Shown one piece after another: positions 1 through 12,375 of a stretch of DNA of 64,000 bases; within the stretch, counting starts at the first letter, position 1; every line of letters begins with the position of its first letter. The notes beneath the pieces are model-generated. The model ran no database searches. It saw nothing but the letters and a program-made list of their open reading frames with translations, and was not told the DNA's origin. Source of the stretch: Balamuthia mandrillaris (Eukaryota; Discosea; Longamoebia; Balamuthiidae); NCBI GenBank assembly GCA_031835245.1, contig JAVKOQ010000051.1, positions 100,001 through 164,000 on the forward strand. Direction: 5' to 3'. The translations under genes were made by a program, and so were the position numbers.

Positions 1-185
1 CAGAGATGCACGTCTGCTGCGAATTGGTCGTCTTGGAAGAAGGCCTGACACCATTCTGTAAACATTCCCAACTCGTCCTGAAGAATGCCGAAAAACGTTT
101 CGTTGTCCTCTTGTTGGGCGTTGGCCAACAAGAAGAAGAAGGTTACAAGAAGCTTTAGCTGCAGTACGCGTGTATTGTTGCTCAT
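1..185 (-). CDS. Secreted protein, 5' end only (runs off window)
   Basis: An open frame starts at ATG 185 on the minus strand and stays open to base 1, giving 61 codons and part of a 62nd. The N-terminus is a good signal peptide: a short polar start with basic residues, then a hydrophobic run (LLVTFFFLLANA), with a likely cleavage site after ANA. The mature start is acidic and glutamine-rich (QQEDNETFF). A conserved domain cannot be named from this fragment. The frame lies head-to-tail behind the GDPD gene, with 216 bases between them. Confidence 0.6.
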   Translation of the reverse strand, partial: MSNNTRVLQLKLLVTFFFLLANAQQEDNETFFGILQDELGMFTEWCQAFFQDDQFAADVHL

Positions 186-401
186 TGTTTCCTCCTTTCA
201 ACAGGATTCCTTTTGACCGTGTAAAACAGCTAAATTGCTGAGCATTATAATAAAATAATTATATTAAAAGTTCTGATTATCAATTGGTCCAACACTGACT
301 TTTTGCTTTGTTAAAAGGATCATGACGAGGGCACGAGGCACGTTATCGCTCCACATCAGCTTTTAACTTTTTGTTTTATGTACAAATCTCTCCACCCTGT
401 T

Positions 402-1908
402 TCACTCTATCTTCGCACCTCCCTCTTCCTCCTCTTTCACAATCTTCATCAGGAAATCGGGTCGATCCGACATGACGCAATCCACACCCAAGCGCATGCA
501 TCGGCGGATGTGAGGAGCCTCATCGAGATCAGCGCCAAACACGAACAACATCTTGCCCAGTGAATGGGCGTGCTTGACCACTCGGTCGTTCACGAGGATG
601 CCCTCCTTGTCAAAGAGGAAGGCCCGGCCTATCAGCTTGAATATCCGCCATGATAGCTTGTTTCCTCTTTTGTGAAGAGATATAAGCATAACAATAAGAA
701 CAAGGAGAAAAAATGACGAGAAGAGTCTTTCTTCTCCTTTCCTCTTTCTCGTTCTTGAGAAAAAACTAAAGCAGAAGAAACAACATAACCAAAACAACAA
801 AGAAAAAAAATAGACAAGGAAAGAAAACAAACCTAGCTTGAAGTGCTTTGTCAACGTTAGCGCCATAGATAGTGCCAAAGATATCATGCTGAAAGGGCAC
901 CAACCAATGCAATCGCAGGAACGACAGCAGGAAGAACCAAAGAGTTGCTCTGTAATGAGGGCAGAGTGGCACGTGTGCAGGTTTGTGCCGTCGCACCAAG
1001 TCGTTGACGGAAGGTACGACAGCACCAAGGATTACTCTTTCTTCTAAACCTCTTTCTTTGACCAGAGCTAGCGTTGGCTCGACGGCACGCTCATCCTTGA
1101 TGTCCAACAAGAAGCAAACTTCCCTGTTTGTGTTGCTGTCCACTAAATCGAAGACCTCTGCAAGCGTTGGGATGCGATGGCCTTTGTTGCGGAGAGGATA
1201 GCAAGCTGTGTGGTCTTGTGGGTTGGGTGAAAAGTGATGGCCTGCGTCTAAACTTTGAAGTTCTTTGAGAGTTTTATCACCTGCCTGCGTGGATGGAAAG
1301 AAGTGAGAAAGAAGAACACAAACAGAAGAGCATGGGAAGGAACAAAACGAACGAACCATGCCAAATCCATTGGTAGTGCGCTCAAGTGTAGGGTCATGCA
1401 ACAAAAACAGGTGCCCATCCTTTGAAGTCCTCACATCCAATTCCAACAGCTCCACCCCGCTATCCAAAGCCTTCTGAAAAGCGTGCAACGTATTTTCAGG
1501 GGCGAAGCAAGAGGCCCCTCCACGATGAGCCGCTGTCAAGCACTTCCTCCTCTGCCTGCTGCTGTTATTCTGCCTTGTCATCTCTTTCAAAGCCTTCTCG
1601 TTAGGGGGAGGGAGGGAAGGCGGAAAGAGCTTTTGTAGGACAGGAAAACGCGTGGCGAGCTTGCGTTGGCGTTGCCGACGGATCCAGAGGACCAACTGAG
1701 AGAGCAGTGGCAAGAACAGTATCAACAGCCCCAACACCATGGACACGGAAGAGACAGAAGCAGCAGAGGAGGAGGAGGCACCGATGGGCTCCACCCCAGC
1801 CGAAAGCTGATCCGAGTGGTTCACGTCCATCTTGGCTATTCGAGAAGAAGAAGGGGCAGCAAAAGAGAAGAAGAAGAAGAGACGGAGAGACAAGGACAAA
1901 GAGGACAA
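402..1908 (-). CDS. Glycerophosphodiester phosphodiesterase (GDPD), membrane-anchored
   Basis: Hydrolyses glycerophosphodiesters to an alcohol and glycerol-3-phosphate. Exons by phase: 1908-1357, 1284-833, 666-402 (422 aa); start could also be the internal Met at 1830. One hydrophobic segment near residues 52-75, followed by basic residues, predicts a single N-terminal membrane anchor. GDPD motifs follow in order: HRGG with downstream PENT, then ELDV (metal ligands) and LHDPTLERTTNG, and later a C-terminal strand ending in GVDCVMSDRPD, the usual end of the TIM barrel. Introns are 72 and 166 nt; the second acceptor (AAAAG/A) was chosen by phase. Family assignment is secure; substrate and topology are inferred. 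The architecture resembles eukaryotic membrane GDPD1/3-type enzymes. Confidence 0.85.
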
Positions 1909-2262
1909 ACAGACAAGGCCGAACGGAGAGAGCGAGAGAGAAGGAAGACAAGAGGAGACGCAAGCGAGCCCGCCCCTGGCATGACGTGTTCATCGGCCCT
2001 ATTTGTTGTAGACACCTTGGGATGACGTGCCAGAGGACGGCGTCACGGCGTCACGGCGGAGGTCGCTTTTCATTGAGGGATTCTCAAACCCAAGGCCTGG
2101 GCCGTATTCGTTGTTTTCCGGGAGATTTCGGGGTTTTGTGTCGACTGGCCTTAAAAATCAAGGCCCAGGCCCAGAAAAACCAAAAAATCGTTTCAAAGTC
2201 CCGTTCTTATTTTTTTGACGATAAAAAAATTCGTGTTTATCAATAAAAAAAATCGTCAAATG

Positions 2263-3321
2263 TTACTCTTGCGGCGAAGGAGGAGCCGTGGAGGGTCTGG
2301 TCGTTAAAGCATCAGTGGAAGGAAAGGGGGTGGCCACACTTGATAAGGAAGTGAGAGAGGTCGTTGATGAAGATTGCGTTGAAGCAGCAGGAAAGCCAGA
2401 GAATAGCAGCGGCAATGTATTTAAAAACTGTTGCTGAATCGTAACCAGTTGTTCAATGGCGCGGTTGGTTGTTTCCAAGCTTTTGGTGACCATCACTCTG
2501 AAGTGGGCTTCATTTTGTTGTTGTTCTTCCCATTTTTGAAAGTGCTCCTCTCGTTTTGCTCGTTTTTTTATCTTCTTCCTCTTCTATTTCTTCTTTTACT
2601 TCTTCCTCTTTTTTTCTTTTGTTGGACAACAAAAGGGTCTCCCGTTTTTCTACCTCTTTGATTTTTTCCAACGCATCATGGCATTCTTCCACTTCGTGTT
2701 GTTGCCGTTGCGCTAACTCCGCCTCCTTTCGTTTGATTTCCTCCTGCGTGAGGCGTTGCCTCTCTATTGTCCAAGAGTGCGTGTTTCCTTCTCTATTTGG
2801 CTTGTTCCTTCCTTCATCGCAGAGGCAGTTGTCTCCTTCTCTCTTCGGCTTGTTCCTTTCGCAAGAAAATTCCGATCCTTTTTTTTTTCTCCGCCGTAGA
2901 AAAAAAAAAGAGGGAAGAGAGAAAGAGAGAGAAAAAAAATAGAACACGATGCAGGGGAACACTCGTGGTAGGGCTGTTTTGCTTTTGATTTCTGTTTTGT
3001 TTCTTCAACAACAGCTCCTATTTTCATTGTTACTACAACAACAGATGCTGATAGCGTTGCTGACTAAACAACTTACCTGGCCTGCAACAAAAAAGTGGAA
3101 AAGACAGATGGGCACATGAAGGCCTTGACAAAGGACTCCTTGGCGTAAATCTCCAAGTCTACCACGCAACTCCTTGGGTCCACTGGCTGGTAAACGAAAT
3201 CCCCACACGTATACAGGCCTTCTGTGCTTCCAGTTCGATCGGATTTACCGTTGTGTTTCTGCCGCACTCCAGCAACCATGAAACCAAAGACACCAACGTA
3301 CAGCATGTACACTGGCTCCAA
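2263..3321 (-). pseudogene. Second transposon-borne coding remnant (charged coiled-coil protein)
   Basis: Two minus-strand frames read as one coiled-coil C-terminus, rich in K, E and Q, if one base is dropped from an A7 run near 2566-2572. The downstream part (2496-2263) contains a TNRAIEQL-type helix. Further upstream, 3321-3077 is an open frame ending at a good donor (AG/GTAAGT), with a polypyrimidine stretch around 2880-2950 as a possible intron end. Harbinger-type elements commonly carry a Myb/SANT-like protein with such a tail, but no Myb repeat was identified here. Function and exon linkage are inference. Confidence 0.3.
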
Positions 3322-3740
3322 GAGCCCGACTGGCTTTAGTATTAAACTACTTGCGGGACGGAGGACACTACAAACGAGTTGCAGACTTGTTTCATGTATC
3401 CCAGCCGTATGTTTGCCGTGAAATCCGCCACATCGCTCCTATTCTCTACGCCAACTTGGATTACATTCATTGGCCTACGGTATGGCATTCTCATCCTTTT
3501 GAAAATGTTGTTGGCGCAGTTGATGGCACACCTCTCTTTCACTATCGAGTTCATCCACGACAAGGTGACCTTTACCGTGGTGACAAGCACACTCACTTTG
3601 TTGGTGCTCAAATCACCTGCTCTCTGTTTGGTGACCTTTACAATGTTGCCCTTATGCTTGGCCATAACAACGACCAGGCCAACTTCGTGATTTCTGGGCT
3701 TCGAGCCTTTGTGGAAGACAACCAACAATTTTATCGATAA
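3300..3740 (+). pseudogene. Truncated DDE_Tnp_4 (Harbinger/ISL2EU-type) transposase
   Basis: The open frame from about 3300 contains a helix-turn-helix-like segment (LRDGGHYKRVADLFHVSQPYV) and then the first catalytic block (VGAVDGTPLFHYR), followed by GDKHTHFVGAQITC and GHNNDQANF. These match the first-aspartate region of DDE superfamily endonucleases related to HARBI1. The frame stops at TAA 3738 before the second D and the E, so the protein would be inactive. No convincing start codon was found; the listed start is where the readable frame begins. It sits between the inverted ends described for the element. Confidence 0.6.
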
Positions 3741-4012
3741 AGTGAAATAAATAAATTTGCTGGAGAAATTTCGTTTCCCAAAAAGTTAGGCTTGGACTTT
3801 GCAACGCTTTTGTGGCCTAAAAACTGGGCCTAAAAAAAATAAGGCCCCAGGCTCTGGGTTTGAGAACCCCTCATTTGGTGTGAACGGATCGTGCATGCGC
3901 AAGAGAAAGAGATGAACACAAAGGCCAGCGTATTCTGGGGGTACGGAGAGCGAAGAAAACATGAGAGAGAGAGAGAGAGAGAGAGAGGAGAGGTGGGATC
4001 GTTAGCTAACGA

Positions 4013-4400
4013 ATGAGCGTCTTCGAAAACAGGTGGATGGCGTTTACCGCTGCTGGAGGTACGTTTGCGAGTGTTTGCTTTTCCTGTTTCCGTTTTGTCT
4101 CTTTTGTTGTAACTCGAACCCTATTGCTTTCCCTAAAAACCCTCCCCTCCCCTCCCCTCCCCAGTCGGTTCTTGGATGTACGTACGCCATAAACACGTGC
4201 AACGAAAGAAAGAACTCTACGGCGAACAAGAAAAGGCCGTGGACCCCATCTTTCCCTACATGAACCAACCCGTTCCCTCCCCCTCTGCCTCCGCCTCCGC
4301 CTCCGCCTCCAAGACACATCGGACAGCTGCATCGCCCAACAGCACGACGGGTCGCCCCGCGTCGACACCAAAACAAAAGAATCCCACAATCAAAGAGTGA
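4013..4400 (+). CDS. Small predicted membrane protein, 93 aa
   Basis: Two exons, 4013-4058 and 4165-4400, join in phase (donor GAG/GTACGT, acceptor CCCCAG/TC) and give 93 residues. Residues 8-21 form a short hydrophobic segment (WMAFTAAGVGSWMYV) followed at once by a basic stretch (RHKHVQRKK), as in small single-pass organelle-membrane proteins. The tail is disordered and rich in Ser, Ala, Pro and Thr, including an (SA)n repeat encoded by TCC-GCC units. No family was recognised. A small mitochondrial inner-membrane protein is possible but unproven. The gene lies just beyond the transposon's right end. Confidence 0.5.
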
Positions 4401-4725
4401 TTCGCTCCGCCTACAAAAACCAACAAATTGGCTTTTTCTTTTCTTTTTTTTTTCTTAAGAACTTAAAACTTTAGAAACGTGCCCCATTACCAATTTCCCT
4501 TCCCTTTGCAACCTATGGAGTGAGATCAAATGGCTGAGGGCACAGAACGAAACTTTTAAACTTAAAAAAAAAACATGCTAGTTTTTTTTTTTTTAAATTC
4601 CTATCTGGCCATCTTGTTTCAGTGCATTGTGAAACTTAAGATCTAAACAGAAGGAAACAATAACCAAAGAAGAACAAACAAACAAACAAACAAACAAACA
4701 AAGAAGAACAACAGACAGCCAGGCG
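4401..4725. other. Intergenic, A/T homopolymers and (AAAC)n
   Basis: There is no supported gene here. The stretch holds several T- and A-homopolymers and an (AAAC)n microsatellite at about 4674-4702, directly upstream of the Nudix start. It should contain that gene's promoter, but no motif stands out. Confidence 0.6.
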
Positions 4726-5220
4726 ATGGAAAAGAACAAGTCACAAGGGGTCATTCCTTGTGCCGGGGTTGTGATATTTGCGGGAGTGGAGGAAGAAGAC
4801 GGAAGAGGAGAAGAAGGCTCATTCGGCGCTTCCCTCAAAGTAGCCTTGGTGAAAACCAAGGAAGGGCGTTGGGGCTTTCCCAAAGGCAAACGCAACCGTG
4901 GGGAGACCTCCCTTCAGACCGCCTTTCGCGAAGTGAAAGAGGAGACAGGTTTGAACGCAGGGGAAGACTACGAGCTTCTTCCTCAACAAGAAGACTTGCT
5001 GTTGGAACTCTCCGTGAAGGGCAACCCCGCCGTGGAGTACTTTGTGGCCAGGGCCTTGCCTGGCGTCTTCGCCAACAAGCCCTTGGTTTGTCTGGACCAG
5101 GACGAGCAGTTGGAAGTGGCGTGGGTGGACGTGGAGGAAGCACTCCGGCGAGTCTCCAGAGAGAAGAACCGCAGAAGCATTTTGGAAGCAGCGAAAAAGA
5201 AGCTGTTGTCGTCACAGTGA
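4726..5220 (+). CDS. Nudix hydrolase
   Basis: A single-exon protein of 164 aa. The Nudix box is complete at residues 54-76: G, five residues, E, seven residues, then REVKEETGL, matching GX5EX7REUXEEXGU. The preceding RWGFPKGK is typical of family members acting on dinucleoside polyphosphates, diphosphoinositol polyphosphates or capped RNA, so the substrate cannot be fixed. The enzyme would cleave a nucleoside diphosphate linked to another moiety, using Mg2+ held by the box glutamates. An acidic insert (EEEDGRGEEG) lies between the first two strands. No signal peptide is seen, so it is probably cytosolic. Its stop is about 40 bases from the convergent RRM gene. Confidence 0.85.
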   Translation: MEKNKSQGVIPCAGVVIFAGVEEEDGRGEEGSFGASLKVALVKTKEGRWGFPKGKRNRGETSLQTAFREVKEETGLNAGEDYELLPQQEDLLLELSVKGNPAVEYFVARALPGVFANKPLVCLDQDEQLEVAWVDVEEALRRVSREKNRRSILEAAKKKLLSSQ

Positions 5221-5260
5221 TCTAAACAAAAATACAAGTTTATTATGTTCGTTGTTGGTG

Positions 5261-6679
5261 TTATGAAGCATGAGAATAAGGGGACCTGGGAAGGAGGAAG
5301 CGAGAGAAGAGAGGCAAGGAAGAGTAGGCCAGCAAGAGGGAGGTGCTGGACATGATGAAGGGGTTGAGTTTGAGAAGAGCTTTGGGATGAACGGTGGAGA
5401 AGGGAGAAGATGGATGCTTTCGTTGTGCAAGGCTTGTGTTAGATCCTTTCTCGCCCTCTTCAGCAAAAGCGTTCAACTTGCCCCAATCGGGTGCGTTGTT
5501 GGTACTAATAACTTGCCAATAAAGCACTCGAGCAACATCTTCGTCTTCCTCTTCTTTAACACGCTTCATTTTCTGCTTTTGTCTTTTGGCGTTTTGTTCG
5601 TTATCACACTTCTTCTTATGCATCACTCTTGCCATCTTCTTCAGCTTCTTCTTTCCAAGGCCAACGGTCTTTTTGCCCATTCTTCTCTGCCCTCCTCCTT
5701 TTGGTTCTTCCTCCTTTGGCCATCGCACATAAAGAGAAGAACAGGAGGGTGCAATGAAGGCGGGCAAGGAACGTTCTTCCAACCACTGCTTGGCAGATGC
5801 CTCGAAGCACTGCTTCCTTTGTTTTTCGCTGCTGGAGCCCAACCTCTCGAAGGCGGTTTTGGCATCCGCTTCTCTGCGGTAGACAACGTGGCAGTAGCGC
5901 TTCTCCCAGTGCTCCGCATTAAAGCGTTGCAACTCGCCAAACTCGCGAAAGATGGCTTCCAAACAGCTCAAACGAAGTTGTTTCCATTCCTCAGCCCTTT
6001 CCTTCTTCTTAGAGGCGACCGTTTCTTCGCTTTTGGCTCGCTCTTCCAAGTCCCGAAGGAGCACGCCCCCGACAAACAGTTTTCGGCCGCGCTCGTCCCC
6101 CTCTTTCTTCTTTTTCTTCTTGGGCTTCTGCTTCTTATTAGTATTACACACGAGACGTTTTCCAATTCCTTCCTTCTCTGTACACAGAAGAAGTGGGTTG
6201 CTGTCTCCATTGTCTTTTGTTTGTTCTTCTTTCTCCTCTTCCTCTCCCTCCTTGTGGTCACGAGGAGAAGCAGTAGCACGAGCCGTTCGTTGGTGTCGCT
6301 GCTTCTTGTAATCTGCGGCCGCCTGCTTTTTCGTCCGTTTTGGTTTTCCCTTCCTTGCCTCGTTCTTCTTCTTCTCGCTGCGTTGCAACCTCCTCTTGGA
6401 TACGATTTTCGCAGCCTCGGCCACCAGATCGACGCCAGTCTCGTCCTCCTCTCGTTCCACCAGATCCGCCCAAAGCAAAGTTTTGTCACGGTTGCCCTCA
6501 AGGCAGAACATGGTTGTCACGAGCATAACGTCAGCCTTTCCGTCGCCTTCCTCTGGCCCATCGGTTTCCGGTGGTTGCAAACTCTCGCGCTGCTGCGTTG
6601 CTTGTACGGTAATGACTCCTTGCTTGTTGCATCTTTCTCTTCTTCTTCTTGCTTCTCCTTGATTCGGGCAAAGTAGCAT
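5261..6679 (-). CDS. RRM-like RNA-binding protein, lysine-rich
   Basis: A single open frame of 472 aa from the first ATG at 6679. The middle third contains a plausible RNA recognition motif: RNP2-like RKLFVGGVLL, a helix (LEAIFREFGEL) and RNP1-like KRYCHVVYR, followed by ADAKTAFERL. Long K/R/E-rich stretches flank it and include several nuclear-localisation-like clusters. The C-terminus is unexpectedly hydrophobic. Basic proteins with one divergent RRM are common among nucleolar and ribosome-biogenesis factors, but nothing identifies a particular one. A 468-codon open frame on the opposite strand is a mirror of this one. A missed intron near the C-terminus is possible. Confidence 0.55.
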   Translation of the reverse strand: MLLCPNQGEARRRRERCNKQGVITVQATQQRESLQPPETDGPEEGDGKADVMLVTTMFCLEGNRDKTLLWADLVEREEDETGVDLVAEAAKIVSKRRLQRSEKKKNEARKGKPKRTKKQAAADYKKQRHQRTARATASPRDHKEGEEEEKEEQTKDNGDSNPLLLCTEKEGIGKRLVCNTNKKQKPKKKKKKEGDERGRKLFVGGVLLRDLEERAKSEETVASKKKERAEEWKQLRLSCLEAIFREFGELQRFNAEHWEKRYCHVVYRREADAKTAFERLGSSSEKQRKQCFEASAKQWLEERSLPAFIAPSCSSLYVRWPKEEEPKGGGQRRMGKKTVGLGKKKLKKMARVMHKKKCDNEQNAKRQKQKMKRVKEEEDEDVARVLYWQVISTNNAPDWGKLNAFAEEGEKGSNTSLAQRKHPSSPFSTVHPKALLKLNPFIMSSTSLLLAYSSLPLFSRFLLPRSPYSHAS

Positions 6680-7269
6680 CGAACTCAACAAAGAAAAACA
6701 AAAAATAAAAATTTAAGAAAAAAAAAAGGTGCGCAACCAACAGGAAGGAGTCAACAAAACCAACAAGTGTTTGCAACAAAGACACCAAACAATGCAATAC
6801 AAAGAAACAAAGGTGGCCTCTCCTCCTCCCTCCTCCCTTTCCTCTGCTTGTTTGAGCTCAGGAATAGAGGGAGAACGAATTCTGTTAATAATAATGTATT
6901 ATTCCAAACGAATTTCTTGTTCTCGAAATATTTCGGGAAGGCGAAATCTCGTGGAAAGCAGGGTCTCCCGGTTCGACTCTCACCGCCGTCAAACTTCGTC
7001 AGTAATGGAGAGGGAAGAGAGAAGAGAGAAGAGAGAAGAGAGCGAGAGAGAAGAGAGCGAGAGAGAAGAGAGCGAGAGAGAAGAGAGCGAGAGAGAAGAG
7101 AGAAGAGAGAGGAGAGAAGAGAGAAGAGAGAGAGAGAGAGAAGAGGAGTACTCGAAATGATGATGGGAAAGAAGGAAGGGGCAGAAAGAAGATAGAAGCG
7201 GAGGAGAGAAGAAGAAATGGTAGAGGGGAAAAAATAGTTGAAGTCAGCTAAAACAAATAACAATAACGG
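6680..7269. repeat. Intergenic with purine minisatellite
   Basis: No gene is supported. Around 7017-7110 a 15-base unit (GAGCGAGAGAGAAGA) repeats about four to five times and then breaks down into irregular GAGA sequence. It lies just past the 3' end of the minus-strand desaturase, so it is pyrimidine-rich on that gene's coding strand. A B-box-like GGTTCGACTC near 6969 does not fold into a tRNA. Confidence 0.7.
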
Positions 7270-8601
7270 TCACTTGAACCAATACACTCCCCTCTGAGCA
7301 GGATCCTCGTCCACAAGCCGGCAGTCTTTCGCCACCCGCCACAACGCCCCAAAGATGGGCGTATCATCCATCCTATAATACTTGCCGAGCAGAGGCTTGA
7401 TGGCCCTCGTGGCCTCCTCCGCGTGGTAATGGGGCATCTTGGAGAACAAGTGATGCGCCACATGGGTGTCCCCGATGTGATGGAACACATGGTTCAACAA
7501 GCCATAGTCACGATCCACGGTGCAAAGGGCTCCCTTCAGCCAGACCCACTTCTCATCATCGAAATGGGGCAAAGCCTCGTCCGTATGTTGCAACTTGGTG
7601 ATAAGGGTGAGCCAAAAGTTGACAATGATGTAGGGCACCAGGTAAAGCTTGGTCACTGCCGTGAACGAATAAGTCCAGGAAAAGTAGACCAAGGAGCCAA
7701 GGGCCAGAAGAAGAGCCAGATCGCTGAGCAGCACAAACTTGGCTTCTTTGGGCCTGAAGATGGGGGAGTAGGGGTGGAAGTGGTTGAGGTGCAGCACGTC
7801 CAGCCTCCTGTTGTGGAGGTTCTTGGCCTTGCTGTAGTCTCTGCTGGAGACATTGAAGAAGAGGTAGCTCAGCCAGCCCACAGTTAACATGACGACCAGG
7901 TACAACACTGTCTGCAGCTCCTCGTTGAGTTCCTCCACAATGCCCTTTGGTCTTTCTTTCGCCTCCACCGCTTTGCCCTTTTCCTTTGCTTCGGCCTCGT
8001 GGTCTGTCGTTTGCTTCTTCTCAGGCACAAACACTTCGTCATAGTCCATGTTGCCAGTCTTTGAGTGATGCCTGGCATGAGAGAACTTCCAGCTGAAGTA
8101 CGGCACGAGAAGGGCGGAGTGAAGCACCAGTCCCACCGTATCGTTCACCCACTCGTAGGCCGAGAAGGCGCCATGGCCGCACTCGTGGGCGATGACCCAA
8201 ACGCCCGTCATGACGCATCCCTGAGCCACCCAGTAAACCACCCACAAGCACGCACCAACCAACGTTTGTGCCGTCTCTTGCGTCAGAAAGGCCGTGTCAA
8301 AAACGTCGTCGGTCGGACCCGCCGCCAAAGGAGTAGTGGCGGAAGGGAAGAGCGAGGCGGCGATGGTGGAGGAGAGAGGGTCGATGAGGTGAGTCGCGAA
8401 GAGGAAGAGAGCAGAGATGACCACGAGGTCCACGAGAAGGTAGCTCAGCGACCGCCACACGCTTCGCTCGAAGCAGCGCTTGGGGATGGCGCGCTTCAGG
8501 TCGGACAGCGTGAACGGCAGCGGGGCCAACCCCAGCGGAACCCGCTTGTCCTTCCGGCCTACAGCTTCATCGGCGGCAGCGTTAGCGTGTGAGGCGGTCA
8601 T
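7270..8601 (-). CDS. FAD2-like: Delta-12/omega-6 type membrane fatty acid desaturase
   Basis: An intronless enzyme of 443 aa. The three histidine boxes that bind the di-iron centre are all present: HECGHG (about residue 142), HARHH (about 178) and HVAHH (about 383). Hydrophobic segments lie before box 1 and between boxes 2 and 3, as in ER desaturases with four membrane spans. The overall order, WVIAHECGHGAFS then FSHARHH then GDTHVAHHLFSKMPHYHA, is that of oleoyl delta-12 (FAD2) enzymes. It would introduce the second double bond into oleoyl chains; regiospecificity, including possible delta-15 activity, cannot be read from sequence. An acidic/basic insert follows box 2. It is divergent from the ammonium transporter across a 645-base gap. 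Confidence 0.9.
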   Translation of the reverse strand: MTASHANAAADEAVGRKDKRVPLGLAPLPFTLSDLKRAIPKRCFERSVWRSLSYLLVDLVVISALFLFATHLIDPLSSTIAASLFPSATTPLAAGPTDDVFDTAFLTQETAQTLVGACLWVVYWVAQGCVMTGVWVIAHECGHGAFSAYEWVNDTVGLVLHSALLVPYFSWKFSHARHHSKTGNMDYDEVFVPEKKQTTDHEAEAKEKGKAVEAKERPKGIVEELNEELQTVLYLVVMLTVGWLSYLFFNVSSRDYSKAKNLHNRRLDVLHLNHFHPYSPIFRPKEAKFVLLSDLALLLALGSLVYFSWTYSFTAVTKLYLVPYIIVNFWLTLITKLQHTDEALPHFDDEKWVWLKGALCTVDRDYGLLNHVFHHIGDTHVAHHLFSKMPHYHAEEATRAIKPLLGKYYRMDDTPIFGALWRVAKDCRLVDEDPAQRGVYWFK

Positions 8602-9246
8602 CTTTGCGTGGTGGTCTTGTTTTTTTTAATTTCCAAAAGGAAAGAAGGAAAAGGAAGAAAAAAAAGAAACACCGTTCATTTACAGAATGTTATTGTTGTG
8701 CAAGGCTAGGGCAGGATAGTATGGAAAACGTGTCTAACGAATGAGCGGTCATAAAAGGTTATGGATCTGGGACGTTTTTTCTGCTAATGCGTTTCATCTA
8801 CTTGTCGACAACAAAGGATGACGAAAAAAGGCCTTGTCGCCTATTTGCGCGTTTGCATTTGACCAACGCGCAATGGTCTGGTCCGGCGGTGGTCCTTGTC
8901 GACACTATTTTTTCCCGCTAAAAGTGGCAGGGAAGCGCAGGGACTGTTTTGCTGCCCTTTTTTCCCCTTGCCGTTTCTTTCCGGCCATTTATTCCACGCC
9001 ACAGACAAAGCGGAGAAGTGGGTGACCCAAAGTGCGTTTTTTTGTCCCTGTGTGTGTGTGTGTGCCTGTGTGTGTGACATGGGACGCGCTGCCTGCACCA
9101 CCACCTTGTACCGCTTTTCTTCTTTCTCAGCCCGCTGGTGAACTACCTGCCTGGTTGTTTTTGGGTAACAATTGTTTTAAGGAAGTAAGAGAGACCCTAT
9201 CCTATCCTTCCCTATCCTATCCTTTACACTTTTTTAAGTAGTGGCT
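8602..9246. promoter_or_regulatory. Divergent promoter region with two GTCGAC palindromes
   Basis: The gap between the divergent desaturase and ammonium transporter genes. It contains TTGTCGACA at 8804-8809 and again at 8898-8903 (core positions), the motif noted upstream of several other genes here. There is also a (GT)n tract near 9050-9075 and CCTATCCT-type repeats just before the transporter start. No other gene is supported. Regulatory function is inferred from position and recurrence. Confidence 0.4.
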
Positions 9247-11955
<2,709 letters not shown>

Positions 11956-12375
11956 AACATCTCTTTTAATGTTTGTTTGGGAGAAAGAAGAGTTTGTTTT
12001 TTGCTTTCCCTTGTGACAGATGCTGTATCTCTTAGCAGCTGAAACCAGCAGTAGGCTTAGTTTGAAGAAGAAATGAAAGGGAAGCGAGCGGCTCTGCTTC
12101 TTTCTCCTCCTTTTTACAAGAACTTCTCCCAAGATAATGACGACACGAAAGAATTTCGCTATTCCGTGACGACATGACAAATTGAATCGCGTTCGACTCC
12201 CAACCTTGACGGTTTTTTTTTTGCAATGAACATTTATCGTTTTCGACCAACGATAATTTGAGGATAATTCGGAGCAATGGTTAAAAATTATTCAGTTTTA
12301 GCTGAAGAGTTACAAGACTTGTAAAGGCTCTTGCGTCGAAGAAGAATAAGGGCTAACGACCAACGCCGAACGATC
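11956..12375. other. Intergenic between AMT and HACD
   Basis: Holds the AMT 3' end and the HACD promoter. Nothing beyond A/T-rich spacers and a short B-box-like GTTCGACTCCC near 12191, which has no matching tRNA arms, is seen. Confidence 0.5.

Larger units (their letters stand above)
2073..3874. mobile_element. Decayed DNA transposon with imperfect terminal inverted repeats (Harbinger/ISL2EU-like)
   Basis: The left end (TGAGGG-A-TTCTCAAACCCA, from about 2074) reappears inverted at the right end (TGAGGGGTTCTCAAACCCA on the minus strand, from about 3873). Both ends continue into related GGCCTGGG-rich subterminal sequence. Inside lie a plus-strand transposase remnant (about 3300-3740) and minus-strand coding remnants (2263-3321). 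The target-site duplication is not clear. The transposase resembles DDE_Tnp_4 proteins, as in PIF/Harbinger and ISL2EU elements, which often encode a second DNA-binding protein. The second half of the catalytic domain is absent, so the copy is probably non-autonomous. Confidence 0.6.

Noticed and set aside
5270..6676. 468-codon plus-strand open frame
   Set aside because: Antisense mirror of the RRM-like gene. It is hydrophobic because the sense strand is K/E-rich, with no domain or splice support.
6930..7010. Possible tRNA around GGTTCGACTC
   Set aside because: The T-stem does not pair, and no acceptor or anticodon arms were found.
12170..12215. Possible tRNA around GTTCGACTCCC
   Set aside because: No matching stems.
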